From Candidatus Omnitrophota bacterium (lineage in GTDB: Bacteria; Omnitrophota; Omnitrophia; Omnitrophales; Omnitrophaceae), in NCBI GenBank assembly GCA_029561555.1, contig JAKQXH010000038.1, positions 1 to 55,520 on the forward strand: 55,520 nt of DNA. Direction: 5' to 3'. Below the pieces are notes generated by a model. It ran no database searches. It was not told where the DNA came from and saw only the letters and a list, made by a program, of their open reading frames with translations. Below are positions 7,287 to 16,197 of the stretch, piece by piece. A program made the position numbers and the translations under genes. Position 1 is the stretch's first letter. Every line of letters starts with the position of its first letter.

Positions 7287-9416
7287 TCAGGAAAATACTT
7301 TCGCGGATAATTCCTCCTCGGTTGCCACGTCTTTGGGGAAATTCACGACCTCACCGGCCGGGACCGTATCCCCCAATCCCTCCCGATGAAAATACTCCTT
7401 CAGCGCGGCCCGGACTCTCGCATTGATCTTTACCGCCCCCTCCTGAGCCGTGGCGGGAAGCAGGACCCAAATCTTTTCCTTGCCCTCCCGGACCACCGAA
7501 GCACGGTGATACAGAGAATCCGAAATCACTTTCTCGCAGGAAGCCGCGCAATAGGCAAGGCGTTCCTGCCCCGATTCTCCGGGCGGCACGGCGTCAAATC
7601 CGTCGAAACGGAACATCAGAACGGAAAAAGGGATCCCGCTCATCATTGAGCTTTTGATCCCATCGGCCATAAATTTTCTGACGACATCCCCCGCGGACCG
7701 TTTGGGCAGGTCAAAACAAAACCGGCTCCCTTCCCCCAAACGGCTTTCCACCCAAATCCGCCCGCCGTGAAGTTCGATGATGCCCTTGCAGATCGCGAGT
7801 CCCAGCCCCGTCCCTTTTTCCCCGAGATTGCGCTGCTGGCCGAATTGCTGAAATCGCGCGAAAACCCTCGGCAAATCTTCGGGAGAAATCCCCTTGCCGC
7901 TGTCAAACACGCCCATCCGGACTTTATCTCCCTGATCTTCGACGGAAATCTCGATACAGCCCGCATCCGTGAACTTCACGGCATTTCCGACCAAATTCGT
8001 CAGGACCTGGATGATTTTGTCCCGGTCCGCATAGAGGCTGACGTCCTTCTCCCCCAAATTCAATTTTACGCTCAGGCCTTTTTTCTCTATCGGCGCTAAA
8101 AATTCGCGACCGACGCCGTTCGCCAAATCCGCGAGGCTGACCCACTCCTGGTTCAAATCGAGCCTCCCGGCTTCCATTTTGGAAAGGTCCAGAAGATTGT
8201 CGATGAGCCGCCGCAGGCGCTCGATATTTTTGACCGACATGGCAAGGGCCAGCCGTTGATTTCCCGAAACCTCCCCGTGCATTCCGTCAAGCACCTGGGA
8301 AATCGCCTCCCGGATAATGACAATGGGGGTCCGGAGTTCATGAGAAACCATGCTGACAAACTCGTCTTTGAGCTTCTCCATCTGTTTCCGTTCCGTGATG
8401 TCCCGGATCACCCCGATCGAGCCCGTAATATTCCCTTGAACGTCTTTCAGGACGGTAATCGAAATATCGATATCGACCGTTCCGCCGTCTTTTCTTTTCA
8501 TCCTGGTCTCAAGATGGTGCTGCATCCCTTTCTGGCGGATATTGTACTTCCGGATTTTGTTCCATTCCTCTTCGGGATAAAACGTGCTGACGGGTTTAAG
8601 ATACAAATCTTCCGATTTGATCCCCAGCAAATTTTCGGTAAATTTATTCCATGAAATCACGCGCTCCGCCGCGTCCGTCACCATAATCGCCACGGCCGAA
8701 TTCTCGAAAACGCTCCGATATTTTTCTTCCGCCAGGCGCAACTGATATTCCGCGAGTTTCTCGGCGGTCACATCCCGAAACACCAGAACAATCCCGATCG
8801 GGCATTTTTGGGAATCCCGGAGGATTTTCCCGACCGGGCTGACAATCCGCTTCTGCCCGTCTCGGGCAACGAGGTTGACCTCTTTCGGGAATTCGATGTC
8901 CCGCTTCCCGGAAAAAATTTCGGGCGTAAAAAAATCGGTCTCCCGCCGCGTATCCACGTCTTCGGTGCGAAAAATCTCCCGGACCGGCCTGCCGCAGCCG
9001 TCGCTGCGCATAAATCCCGTAAGCGTTTCGGCCGATTCATTCATCAGGGTAATTTTCCCGGCCATGTCAAAAACCATCATGCCTTCGCCGATCGAGTGCA
9101 AAGTATTCGCTAACCGCTCCTTTTCGGATTGGGCATCGCGCTCCCGCACGAGCACTTCATCCGTCCTGAGGCGGACTTCTTTTTCCAGATAGGCGCGCCG
9201 GGATTCCAGAACCCACGAAAAAAGGCCCGCGGACAGGGAAAAAAGCGTCCCCATCAAAAGGATGAGGGTGCTGGCAAGACAACGGTCGAAGTGATCGGAA
9301 GAATTAAAATAACGGTCCCATAGGGCGAACGTAAAAAGTTCGCAGACCAGAAAAATAATCAGCGAAAAATTCAACTGATAAGTTTTGTTTCTCATCGTAC
9401 CCGCTCCGTCCCTCAT
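7287..9416 (-). CDS. Membrane PAS-PAS sensor histidine kinase with a degenerate GGDEF-like C-terminus
   Basis: 709 residues. Two membrane segments (about 16-34 and 47-70) are followed by a coiled stretch, a PAS domain (about 100-220, ending VFRDVTAEK), a second PAS (about 230-345, ending GVIRDITERK), a HisKA domain with SHELRTP (His359) and an HATPase with GTGLGLAICKGI. The last 110-120 residues (from about 590) read like a GGDEF fold, with a SVLMFRFDGFD strand and an ending FPKDVATEEELSAK, but there is no GG(D/E)EF loop, so no cyclase activity is expected. The ATG at 9416 overlaps the stop of the upstream kinase (ATGA). A second ATG at 9395 is possible. Confidence 0.88.
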   Translation of the reverse strand: MRDGAGTMRNKTYQLNFSLIIFLVCELFTFALWDRYFNSSDHFDRCLASTLILLMGTLFSLSAGLFSWVLESRRAYLEKEVRLRTDEVLVRERDAQSEKERLANTLHSIGEGMMVFDMAGKITLMNESAETLTGFMRSDGCGRPVREIFRTEDVDTRRETDFFTPEIFSGKRDIEFPKEVNLVARDGQKRIVSPVGKILRDSQKCPIGIVLVFRDVTAEKLAEYQLRLAEEKYRSVFENSAVAIMVTDAAERVISWNKFTENLLGIKSEDLYLKPVSTFYPEEEWNKIRKYNIRQKGMQHHLETRMKRKDGGTVDIDISITVLKDVQGNITGSIGVIRDITERKQMEKLKDEFVSMVSHELRTPIVIIREAISQVLDGMHGEVSGNQRLALAMSVKNIERLRRLIDNLLDLSKMEAGRLDLNQEWVSLADLANGVGREFLAPIEKKGLSVKLNLGEKDVSLYADRDKIIQVLTNLVGNAVKFTDAGCIEISVEDQGDKVRMGVFDSGKGISPEDLPRVFARFQQFGQQRNLGEKGTGLGLAICKGIIELHGGRIWVESRLGEGSRFCFDLPKRSAGDVVRKFMADGIKSSMMSGIPFSVLMFRFDGFDAVPPGESGQERLAYCAASCEKVISDSLYHRASVVREGKEKIWVLLPATAQEGAVKINARVRAALKEYFHREGLGDTVPAGEVVNFPKDVATEEELSAKVFS

Positions 9417-10885
9417 CCCATGCCTCGAGTAACCGGCAGATCCGCCGATGTTTTCGGCAGAGAAAAAATAAATTTCGTCCCCTCATTCAGACGGCTCTCC
9501 GCCCAAATCCTTCCGCCGTGTGCATCCACGATCCCTTTGCAGATCGCCAGCCCCAGCCCGGTCCCCTTTTCGCGGCGCTCCGTCTCGTTTGGGATCCGCC
9601 GGAATTTCTCGAAAACCCTTTCCAGCTCGGCCTTGTCGATCCCCCGCCCGGTGTCCGAAACACTGCAGATCACTTCTCCTTCTCCGTCCCGGATCGAAAC
9701 GGAAATCGTCCGGCCGTCCGAAAACTTTATCGCATTACCGATCAGATTTGAAAAAACCTGAATCAACTTATCCCGGTCGGCAACGATTTCAACGGCGGGA
9801 TCCGAGGCGGATATTTTCATCTCGATCCCTTTTCTCTCCAATTGCGGGGAAAAATGTTCCGCAAGGTCATCCACCAGGGACACCAGGTCCGTTTTCCCCT
9901 TTCTTAAGTTCATTTCGCCGGCTTCCAGTTTCGCGACATCCAAGAGGTCATCCACGATCCGCCCCAGCCGGTCGATCGAACCCAGATTCATCCGCAGGGT
10001 TTTCGCCTGGCGTTCGCTGACGGGACCGTATAAGCCGTCCAAGACCTGTGAAACGCTTTCGCGGATCACCGACAGGGGACCGCGCAATTCATGAGAGACA
10101 ATCCCGACAAAGTCGTCCTTTGACTTCTCCGCGCGTTTCCGGTCGCTGATATCCACGGCATAACCGGCCATCCCCGTCGGATGGCCTTTTTCGTCTTTGA
10201 GCAGGGAAAGAGAAAGATGCGCGTAAAAGGGCTCCCCCCATTTTCGGTTCATAACAACCTCAAACGCTTTCGCGCCTTCTTCCTTCAGCTTGGGGATGAC
10301 GGAATGCTCGACCGTCTCGCGCTGATGATCGGGATAAAGTCCGGAAAGGTGCCGCCCCAAAACTTCGGCTCTGGCATACCCGAATAATTTCTCCGCTCCG
10401 CCGTTCCAATCGGTGATATTCCCTTCCAAATCCGCGCAAATCACCGCGTCATGGATCTGAGCGATAATCTGAGCCTGGCGCCGGAGTTCTTCCTGGATCC
10501 GCTGCCTTTCGATCGCGTACCGCAGCACCCGCGAAAGGACTTTTCCGTCCACTTCGCCTTTGATCAAATAGTCCTGAGCTCCCCTGCGCACCGCCTCCAA
10601 AGCGATCACCCCGTCGGAAAGCCCCGTCAGCAGAACGACCGGGATCCGGCAATGCCTTTCGTGAATCCGGAAAAAAGTTTCAATCCCGCGGCTGTCACTG
10701 AGCGTCAGGTCGGACAAAACGACATCGATAGGCCCTTTTTCGAGAAGCTCCAATCCTTTTTCAAGCGTTTCCGCGTGTTTCACCTGAAAAGCGAATTCTC
10801 TCTCCTCAAGAAGCGCGTCCTTGTAAAATTCGGCGATTTCCTTTTCATCTTCTATCAATAGAACTCTGACTGCCCACCCGCTCAT
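9413..10885 (-). CDS. Soluble REC-PAS-histidine kinase
   Basis: 490 residues with no membrane segment. An N-terminal receiver domain has the acidic pair (IEDE), the phospho-acceptor Asp59 (VLSDLTLSD), LLTG and Lys109 (YLIKGE). A linker helix leads to a PAS domain (about 135-250, ending GYAVDISDRK), then HisKA with SHELRGP (His265) and an HATPase ending in GTGLGLAICKGI. Its HisKA segment resembles that of the next gene (SQVLDGLYG against SQVLDGMHG), so the pair arose by duplication or domain exchange. The ATG at 10885 has GGGAGG six nt upstream. REC at the front makes it a likely phospho-relay intermediate or a kinase controlled by another sensor. Confidence 0.9.
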   Translation of the reverse strand: MSGWAVRVLLIEDEKEIAEFYKDALLEEREFAFQVKHAETLEKGLELLEKGPIDVVLSDLTLSDSRGIETFFRIHERHCRIPVVLLTGLSDGVIALEAVRRGAQDYLIKGEVDGKVLSRVLRYAIERQRIQEELRRQAQIIAQIHDAVICADLEGNITDWNGGAEKLFGYARAEVLGRHLSGLYPDHQRETVEHSVIPKLKEEGAKAFEVVMNRKWGEPFYAHLSLSLLKDEKGHPTGMAGYAVDISDRKRAEKSKDDFVGIVSHELRGPLSVIRESVSQVLDGLYGPVSERQAKTLRMNLGSIDRLGRIVDDLLDVAKLEAGEMNLRKGKTDLVSLVDDLAEHFSPQLERKGIEMKISASDPAVEIVADRDKLIQVFSNLIGNAIKFSDGRTISVSIRDGEGEVICSVSDTGRGIDKAELERVFEKFRRIPNETERREKGTGLGLAICKGIVDAHGGRIWAESRLNEGTKFIFSLPKTSADLPVTRGMG

Positions 10886-10938
10886 TGCGCCTCCCAAAAA
10901 TTTACTTCCCTCCGGTCCATAAGCACAAAGACCCGGAT

Positions 10939-10944
10939 ATTATA
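10939..10944 (-). promoter_or_regulatory. Candidate -10 box for the sensor-kinase operon
   Basis: A perfect TATAAT lies on the minus strand about 55 nt before the REC-PAS kinase start. No good -35 hexamer is seen at 16-18 bp, so only the -10 is claimed. Confidence 0.4.
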
Positions 10945-11044
10945 TCTGTATTTTTCGGCATCGCCGAGTAAAAATCCAGTATTATGGTATTTAAAAAGGC
11001 GGGGCGCTTCATCCTCACACCCCTTACGGCCGGAATAAGCAATC

Positions 11045-11058
11045 CGGGAAATTTCCCG
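11045..11058. promoter_or_regulatory. Perfect 14-bp palindrome, candidate operator
   Basis: CGGGAAATTTCCCG reads identically on both strands. It lies 18 bp upstream of the TTGACG hexamer of the NAD-binding/DUF2867 gene, in the divergent region shared with the sensor-kinase operon. Position and symmetry suit a dimeric regulator; none is identified. Confidence 0.45.
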
Positions 11059-11076
11059 CTCCTCAGATATTTCCTG

Positions 11077-11104
11077 TTGACGAACCTCTCAGGGTGGCGA
11101 AAAT
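11077..11104 (+). promoter_or_regulatory. Candidate sigma-70 promoter for the DUF2867 gene
   Basis: TTGACG (11077-11082), a 16-bp spacer and GAAAAT (11099-11104). The start codon at 11153 is about 45 nt downstream. The -10 is poor, which would suit an activated promoter. Confidence 0.4.
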
Positions 11105-11152
11105 GAAGTAAGAAAGTCCGGAAGGATCCTCGTCAATTCAGGAGGTTGTCTG

Positions 11153-12637
11153 ATGGAATCAAAAGCCGTTTTGGTCTTGGGCGCAACCGGATATGTCGGG
11201 TCGCGACTGGTTCCCCGTTTGCTGGATTGGGGATACAGCGTTCGCGCAGCCGCCCAATCGCTCGAAAAATTGAATCTTCGCCCCTGGGCCAATAATCCCC
11301 GCGTCGAGTTAACGGCCGTAAACGTGCTTGACCCGGAATCCCTGACGTCCGTATGCAAAGGCTGTTCGGACGTTTACTATCTGATCCATTCCGTAAACCC
11401 AAGCGACATCAATTTTGCCAAAGAAGACCGGCAGGCCGCTCATCATCTTGTCCGTGCCGCCGAACAAACCGGGATCGGGCGCATCATTTATTTGGGCTGG
11501 CTGGGAGAAGAAGAAGACAGTCCGAGCCAATACCTCCGCTCCCGCTCTCAAATCAGAAAAATCCTTCAATCCGGAAAAGTCCCGGCCACCATATTGAGAG
11601 CGGGGATGATTATCGGAACCGCGAGCGGTTCTTTTGAAATCCTCCGCTATTTGGTCAAGCGCCAGCCGATTCTCTTCGCCCCCCGATGGCTCGCGACCAA
11701 ACGCCAGCCGATCGCGATCCGGAACGTCCTGGATTATCTCGTCGGCTGCCTCCGCTATCCCGAAACGGCCGGGAAAACCTACGACCTCGGAGGGCCGGAA
11801 GTCCTGACCTGTCTCGACGTCATGAAAATTTATGCCGAAGAGACCAAACTTCCCAAACGGCTGACGATCCCCATCCCGGGATTTCTGCCGAAACTCAGCT
11901 CGTACGGAATCCATCTCGTCACCCCGCTTCACACCTGCCTGGCGCGCGGATTGTCCGAAGTCCTCTCCAGCGAAGCTTCCGCCATTCAAAATCCGATCGA
12001 CCGGGTGATCACGCAAAAACTGCTGGATTGCCGCCAGGCCATCCGTCTCTCACTGGAGCAGTCCCAGCATGAGCTCACCGACGAACCTCAGAAAGAAGCC
12101 ATCAGCATCCCGCCTCCCGAATGGCGATATGCGGGAGATCCCGACTGGACCGGAGGGATTGCCTGCAAATACGCCCGGAGCATCACCCTGAAAGCCCTCC
12201 CTTCCGAAATCTGGGAACCTCTTTCCAAAATCGGGGCAGCCGGAAACTGGTACGGCGGAAGTCTTTTCTGGAAATTAAGAGGATTGCTGGACCGCTTGAC
12301 GGGCGGGATCGGAATGCGCCTGGGCCGGACGGACTTTCAGAACCTGAATCCGGGAGACCGGATCGATTTCTGGCGGGTCCTTAGAGTCAAGTCCCAGGCG
12401 AGACTGCTTCTCGTATCGGAAATGAAAATGCCCGGGACGGGAGCTTTGGATTTTCACATTTCGAGAATCGACAACGAAAAAACCCGTTTGGAGTTATGCG
12501 TAAAATTCGTCCCCCGGGGAATGCTGGGGTTCCTTTACTGGCATCTCATCTCGCCTTTTTACAAAAACCTGCTGGATAGCCAATTGAAAAAAATCGCAAA
12601 GCAAATAGGCCGGCCGACCCTCTCGGGCCCCGAATAA
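11153..12637 (+). CDS. NAD(P)-binding NmrA-like protein fused to DUF2867
   Basis: 494 residues. The N-terminal half is an atypical short-chain dehydrogenase of the NmrA/NDUFA9 type: VLGATGYVGSRLVPRLL carries the GxxGxxG at 10-16, and RIIYLGWLG and ILRAGMIIG follow where the third and later strands fall. From about 325 the sequence (GGIACKYARSITLKALPSEIW, then WKLRGLLDRLTGGIGMR) matches DUF2867, a START-like ligand-binding fold that often follows such SDR domains. An AGGAGG lies 6 nt before the ATG. It converges on tspO and a photolyase gene, genes found together elsewhere in light or oxidative stress regulons. The substrate is unknown. Confidence 0.82.
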   Translation: MESKAVLVLGATGYVGSRLVPRLLDWGYSVRAAAQSLEKLNLRPWANNPRVELTAVNVLDPESLTSVCKGCSDVYYLIHSVNPSDINFAKEDRQAAHHLVRAAEQTGIGRIIYLGWLGEEEDSPSQYLRSRSQIRKILQSGKVPATILRAGMIIGTASGSFEILRYLVKRQPILFAPRWLATKRQPIAIRNVLDYLVGCLRYPETAGKTYDLGGPEVLTCLDVMKIYAEETKLPKRLTIPIPGFLPKLSSYGIHLVTPLHTCLARGLSEVLSSEASAIQNPIDRVITQKLLDCRQAIRLSLEQSQHELTDEPQKEAISIPPPEWRYAGDPDWTGGIACKYARSITLKALPSEIWEPLSKIGAAGNWYGGSLFWKLRGLLDRLTGGIGMRLGRTDFQNLNPGDRIDFWRVLRVKSQARLLLVSEMKMPGTGALDFHISRIDNEKTRLELCVKFVPRGMLGFLYWHLISPFYKNLLDSQLKKIAKQIGRPTLSGPE

Positions 12638-12658
12638 TCCGCCCGGCATCACAAAAAA

Positions 12659-13138
12659 TCAGCCGTTCAACCGCCAAATCCCGAAATTCAGGAAAGCCGC
12701 GAAAAAAACCCACAGACCGTAGGGGACGAGAAGCCATCCCGCAAAACGGTCTATCTTTCGAAAGGAAAAAATCGTTCCGCCGATCATGCCTTCTAACAGC
12801 AAAATCTCGGCAAAAGCCGCTCCCGGCATCTTCATCCCGAAAAAAAGCCATGACCACATACCGTTCAGAATCAGTTGTCCCGTCCAAAAAAGCATCGGCC
12901 CCGACGCCTTCCGGAAGCCTGTTTTTCTCCATACCCGCCAGGCGGAATAGGCCATCATCAAATAGAGGACGGACCATACGGGACCAAAAACCCAGTCAGG
13001 CGGAGTAAACGGCGGCTTTAAAAGCCCGGCATACCAGCCTTTGACGGCAGGATAAGTCTGCGAAGCGCCAAACCATGCCGTCCCGAAGCAAAGGATAAGA
13101 AAGAGAAAAAATCCGGCGAGACTTTTCAAAATCGTCAT
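12659..13138 (-). CDS. tspO: TspO/MBR family tryptophan-rich sensory protein
   Basis: 159 residues with five membrane helices. WYAGLLKPPFTPPDWVFGPVW (36-56) is the family signature, minus its last residue in some members, and LNGMWSWLFFG marks helix four. TspO binds porphyrins and is linked to tetrapyrrole degradation and to redox or light responses. It lies 18 nt downstream of the photolyase gene in the same direction, and 21 bp from the convergent DUF2867 gene, which strengthens a light/photooxidative stress context. Confidence 0.93.
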   Translation of the reverse strand: MTILKSLAGFFLFLILCFGTAWFGASQTYPAVKGWYAGLLKPPFTPPDWVFGPVWSVLYLMMAYSAWRVWRKTGFRKASGPMLFWTGQLILNGMWSWLFFGMKMPGAAFAEILLLEGMIGGTIFSFRKIDRFAGWLLVPYGLWVFFAAFLNFGIWRLNG

Positions 13139-13156
13139 GTCTTTTTCCCTCCCGTC

Positions 13157-14602
13157 TCAGATTCTCGAGAAAACGGCAAGCGCCCTCTGCCTCGCCACCG
13201 CATGATCCGCAATCGGCCGGGGATAGGTCTTCCCCGGCTCCACGCCCGCGGCTTCCAGCACTTCGGCCGGGGCCTGCCAGGGTTTATGAATCCAGGCATC
13301 CGGCAGTTTTGACAACTCAGGCACCCAGCGCCGGATATATTTCCCGAAAGGATCAAATCTTTCGCCCTGCAAAACCGGATTGAAAATCCGGAAATACGGC
13401 GCGGCATCCGCTCCGCACCCGGCTACCCATTGCCATCCCAGGGTGTTATTGGCCAAATCCGCATCGACCAAAGTGTCCCAAAACCAGCGGGCCCCTTCCG
13501 TCCAAGAAATCAGGAGGTCTTTGACGAGAAAAGAACCCGCGATCATCCGGACACGGTTATGCATCCATCCCGTTTCCCATAATTCGCGCATCCCGGCATC
13601 CACGATCGGATATCCGGTCCGGCCTTTTTGCCAGGCTTTCAAAGATTTCCCGTCTTCTCTCCAGATAAAACGGCTGAATTTCTCCCGTAACGGCCGCTCC
13701 GGCGTTTCCGGAAAATGATACAAAAGATGGCCGGCAAATTCCCGCCAGACCAGCTGTCTCAAATAAACCTCCGCGGTCTTCGACATCCCGGATTTTTTCG
13801 CCCGCGCCGCATGTCTGAACACTTCGCGCCAAACCCGCTTCGGGCTGATTTCCCCAAAATGCAGATGGGGGGAAAGCCGTGAAGTCCCAGGATCGGAAGG
13901 GATGTCCCGCCCTTTTTGATAATCGGACAATCCTTTCCGGAGGAATCGTTTCAATTGTTTCAACGCTCCTCCGGCTCCGGGCTCCCAGTATCTTTCGAAC
14001 TTCGCCGCCCAATCGGCGCAAGGAGGATACAATCCCGATCGATCCGGAGAAATGCCCTGGGGCCATTTCAGAGGAATCTGAATCCTGGATGGAACTTTAC
14101 CAAAACCAGCCGAAACTTCTTGTGTGAGGCAGGCATTCCAAAACGGAGTGAAGACCTGAAAAGGTTTCCCTGTTTTTGTTTTAATCTGACCGGGGGCGTA
14201 GAGGAAACTCGCGTTGAAGGAGAGAACGGAAATCCTTTTGGCCCGGAAATGACGTTCGATTTCCCTTTCCCGTTTTCGCGCCGCGGGTTCATAGCGGCGA
14301 TTCCAGACCACACAATCGGCATCCGCTTCCCGGACCAGCCGTGCCAGTTGCTTGACGGTCCCGCCTTTTCTGACAATCAACCGCAAGCCCTTCTTGTTTA
14401 AATCGCTCCGGAGGGATTCCAACGACCGGGCCAGCCACCACCGGCTTGCCGCTCCCGGCGCCCAGGCCCCTTCCTCTTCCGGGGCCCAGATAAAAACCGG
14501 GACAACGCCCCCGCCCCGGCCGGCAGCGAACAAAAAAGCGGGATTGTCTTCCAATCGCAGGTCATTCCGAAAGCATACAATCGTGTTTTTAGGATTCATC
14601 AT
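13157..14602 (-). CDS. phrB: Class I deoxyribodipyrimidine photolyase
   Basis: 481 residues, the usual length. The N-terminal antenna-binding domain begins TIVCFRNDLRLEDNPAF. The FAD-binding domain shows TSRLSPHLHFGEISP, the WMHNRVRM motif and WFWDTLVDADLANNTLGWQW, followed by AGCGADAAPYFRIFNP. The tryptophans for electron transfer to FAD are present in that part. The enzyme should split cyclobutane pyrimidine dimers in blue light. The start is one of two adjacent ATGs at 14602. The gene is in a row with a small membrane protein and serC upstream and tspO downstream. Confidence 0.94.
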   Translation of the reverse strand: MMNPKNTIVCFRNDLRLEDNPAFLFAAGRGGGVVPVFIWAPEEEGAWAPGAASRWWLARSLESLRSDLNKKGLRLIVRKGGTVKQLARLVREADADCVVWNRRYEPAARKREREIERHFRAKRISVLSFNASFLYAPGQIKTKTGKPFQVFTPFWNACLTQEVSAGFGKVPSRIQIPLKWPQGISPDRSGLYPPCADWAAKFERYWEPGAGGALKQLKRFLRKGLSDYQKGRDIPSDPGTSRLSPHLHFGEISPKRVWREVFRHAARAKKSGMSKTAEVYLRQLVWREFAGHLLYHFPETPERPLREKFSRFIWREDGKSLKAWQKGRTGYPIVDAGMRELWETGWMHNRVRMIAGSFLVKDLLISWTEGARWFWDTLVDADLANNTLGWQWVAGCGADAAPYFRIFNPVLQGERFDPFGKYIRRWVPELSKLPDAWIHKPWQAPAEVLEAAGVEPGKTYPRPIADHAVARQRALAVFSRI

Positions 14603-14628
14603 CCAGCCTGCCTAATGATCCGGGCCGT

Positions 14629-14886
14629 TTACTTCCGGGGAGGTCTCCGCCGGCGCATTCCGAGCCATTCCCGGGCCCGCTTGACCGGCCGTTTTAATTT
14701 CGGAAATTTCTTCTGCATCCAAACGGAGACGCGGCGAAAAACGGGGATATCCACGGACAAAAGAAGGAATCCGATCACCAGAAAAAGCAGGCCCTGCAGA
14801 ATCGGAAGGAACAGTCCCAAAACCCCAAGGATGAGGAAAAGGATGCCCGTGATAATCCGAATGACGGCCAAAACAGTCATGGGCAT
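14629..14886 (-). CDS. Small membrane protein with basic tail (PGPGW-like)
   Basis: 85 residues. Two closely spaced hydrophobic segments (about 5-25 and 28-46, GLFLPILQGLLFLVIGFLL) are followed by a strongly basic cytoplasmic tail (KKFPKLKRPVKRAREW). The arrangement resembles small PGPGW or DUF454-type inner-membrane proteins; no function is known for them. It lies between serC (46 nt upstream) and the photolyase gene (26 nt downstream), so it is probably part of that transcript. Confidence 0.65.
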   Translation of the reverse strand: MPMTVLAVIRIITGILFLILGVLGLFLPILQGLLFLVIGFLLLSVDIPVFRRVSVWMQKKFPKLKRPVKRAREWLGMRRRRPPRK

Positions 14887-14932
14887 TGCGTCATCTCACC
14901 GAGATCGAGGCCAAAAGTTTGTACCGGCAGCT

Positions 14933-16033
14933 TTATCCGTTTTTCTTCCGGAATTCCTTCATGAAATCGACTAGCGTCTTCACGCCTTCGATCGGATGCG
15001 CGTTGTAAATGGAAGCGCGAAGCCCCCCGACGGCACGGTGTCCCTGCAATCCCACCATCCCCTGCGCTTTGGCCTCCTCGACAAATTTCTTTTCCAGCGC
15101 CTCATCCCCGTCCTTGATCCGGTAGACCACATTCATCCAGGAACGGTCCTGCTTCTCCACGGGGCAGCGATAGAACCCGCTCTCATCGATCGCGCGGTAG
15201 AGGATGCCGGCTTTCTCTTCGTTTAACCGCTCCATCGCCGCGAGTCCGCCCAAAGATTCGACCCATTCCATAACCAGCCAGGCAATGTAAATTCCGAACG
15301 TCGGCGGCGTATTGTAAAGGGAGTTGTTTTTGGTGTGCGTCCGGTATTGCAGCATGACGGGAAGTTTCGCGCTTCCCCGTTCCGCCAAATCCTTCCGGAT
15401 AATGACCACCGTCACGCCCGACGGGCCGATGTTCTTCTGCGCGCCCGCGAAAATCAGGCCGAATTTTCTGACATCAAAGCGGTGCGAAAGGATATCCGAA
15501 GACATGTCACCGACCAGCGGAATTTCTCCGGTATCCGGGAACTCACGCCACTGAGTCCCTTCGATGGTATTGTTGGAACAAAGATAGGCGTAAGAGGCTT
15601 TTTCATCCAGTTTGATTTCTTCCAAACGGGGCAGACGCATGAATTTCTGCGGTTCCGAAGTCGCCGCCAGACGGCAGGTTCCGACTTTTTCCGCCTCGTC
15701 GATGGCTTTTTTGCTCCAATATCCCGTATGGATGTAATCCATCGGCTGGTTGGAAAGGCACAGATTCATGGGGACCATGGAAAACTGAAGCGTGGCTCCG
15801 CCCTGCAGGAAGAGGACATCATAATTTTCCGGTATCCCCAGCACTCTCCGGAAACCGGCGATCGCCTTCGTGAGAATTCCCTCGAACGCTTTGGATCGAT
15901 GGCTCATCTCCATCACGCTCATTCCCGTATTTTCGAAGTTCAGCATTTCTTCCCGTGCCCGTTCCAAAACAGAAACGGGAAGCACCGCGGGACCCGCGTT
16001 AAAATTAATCGCTCTTTCCATAGCCGTTTTCAC
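14933..16033 (-). CDS. serC: Phosphoserine aminotransferase
   Basis: 366 residues, PLP-dependent class V aminotransferase. It begins ERAINFNAGPAVLP, as in SerC. LFLQGGATLQFSMVPMNL binds the phosphate of PLP, and FGLIFAGAQKNIGPSGVTVV carries the Schiff-base lysine (AQKN). GLQGHRAVGGLRASIYNA near the end contains substrate arginines. It makes phosphoserine from 3-phosphohydroxypyruvate in serine synthesis and can serve pyridoxal synthesis. A GTG at 16033 with AAAGGA and GGAG upstream fits better than the ATG at 16021, which lacks a ribosome site; both are possible. A good promoter lies at 16152-16180. Confidence 0.95.
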   Translation of the reverse strand: MKTAMERAINFNAGPAVLPVSVLERAREEMLNFENTGMSVMEMSHRSKAFEGILTKAIAGFRRVLGIPENYDVLFLQGGATLQFSMVPMNLCLSNQPMDYIHTGYWSKKAIDEAEKVGTCRLAATSEPQKFMRLPRLEEIKLDEKASYAYLCSNNTIEGTQWREFPDTGEIPLVGDMSSDILSHRFDVRKFGLIFAGAQKNIGPSGVTVVIIRKDLAERGSAKLPVMLQYRTHTKNNSLYNTPPTFGIYIAWLVMEWVESLGGLAAMERLNEEKAGILYRAIDESGFYRCPVEKQDRSWMNVVYRIKDGDEALEKKFVEEAKAQGMVGLQGHRAVGGLRASIYNAHPIEGVKTLVDFMKEFRKKNG

Positions 16034-16151
16034 TGTCCTTTCTCCTTCCCCGTGTTAAAAGTCTCTAAAGATCCAACGCATCTTCGTTTGGCAATTTCCC
16101 GCCTGCGATCAAAAATAAAAACATCCGAAAAATCCCCGGAAAAGCGGGCTC

Positions 16152-16180
16152 AGATTAGCACATTTACGGCTGTCTGTCGA
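16152..16180 (-). promoter_or_regulatory. Sigma-70 promoter for serC
   Basis: On the minus strand, TCGACA (16175-16180), a 17-bp spacer and TAATCT (16152-16157), the latter preceded by TGC as an extended -10. Transcription would start near 16145, giving a leader of about 110 nt in which no strong hairpin was seen. Confidence 0.6.
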
Positions 16181-16197
16181 CACGGACGTCTCGGGAA

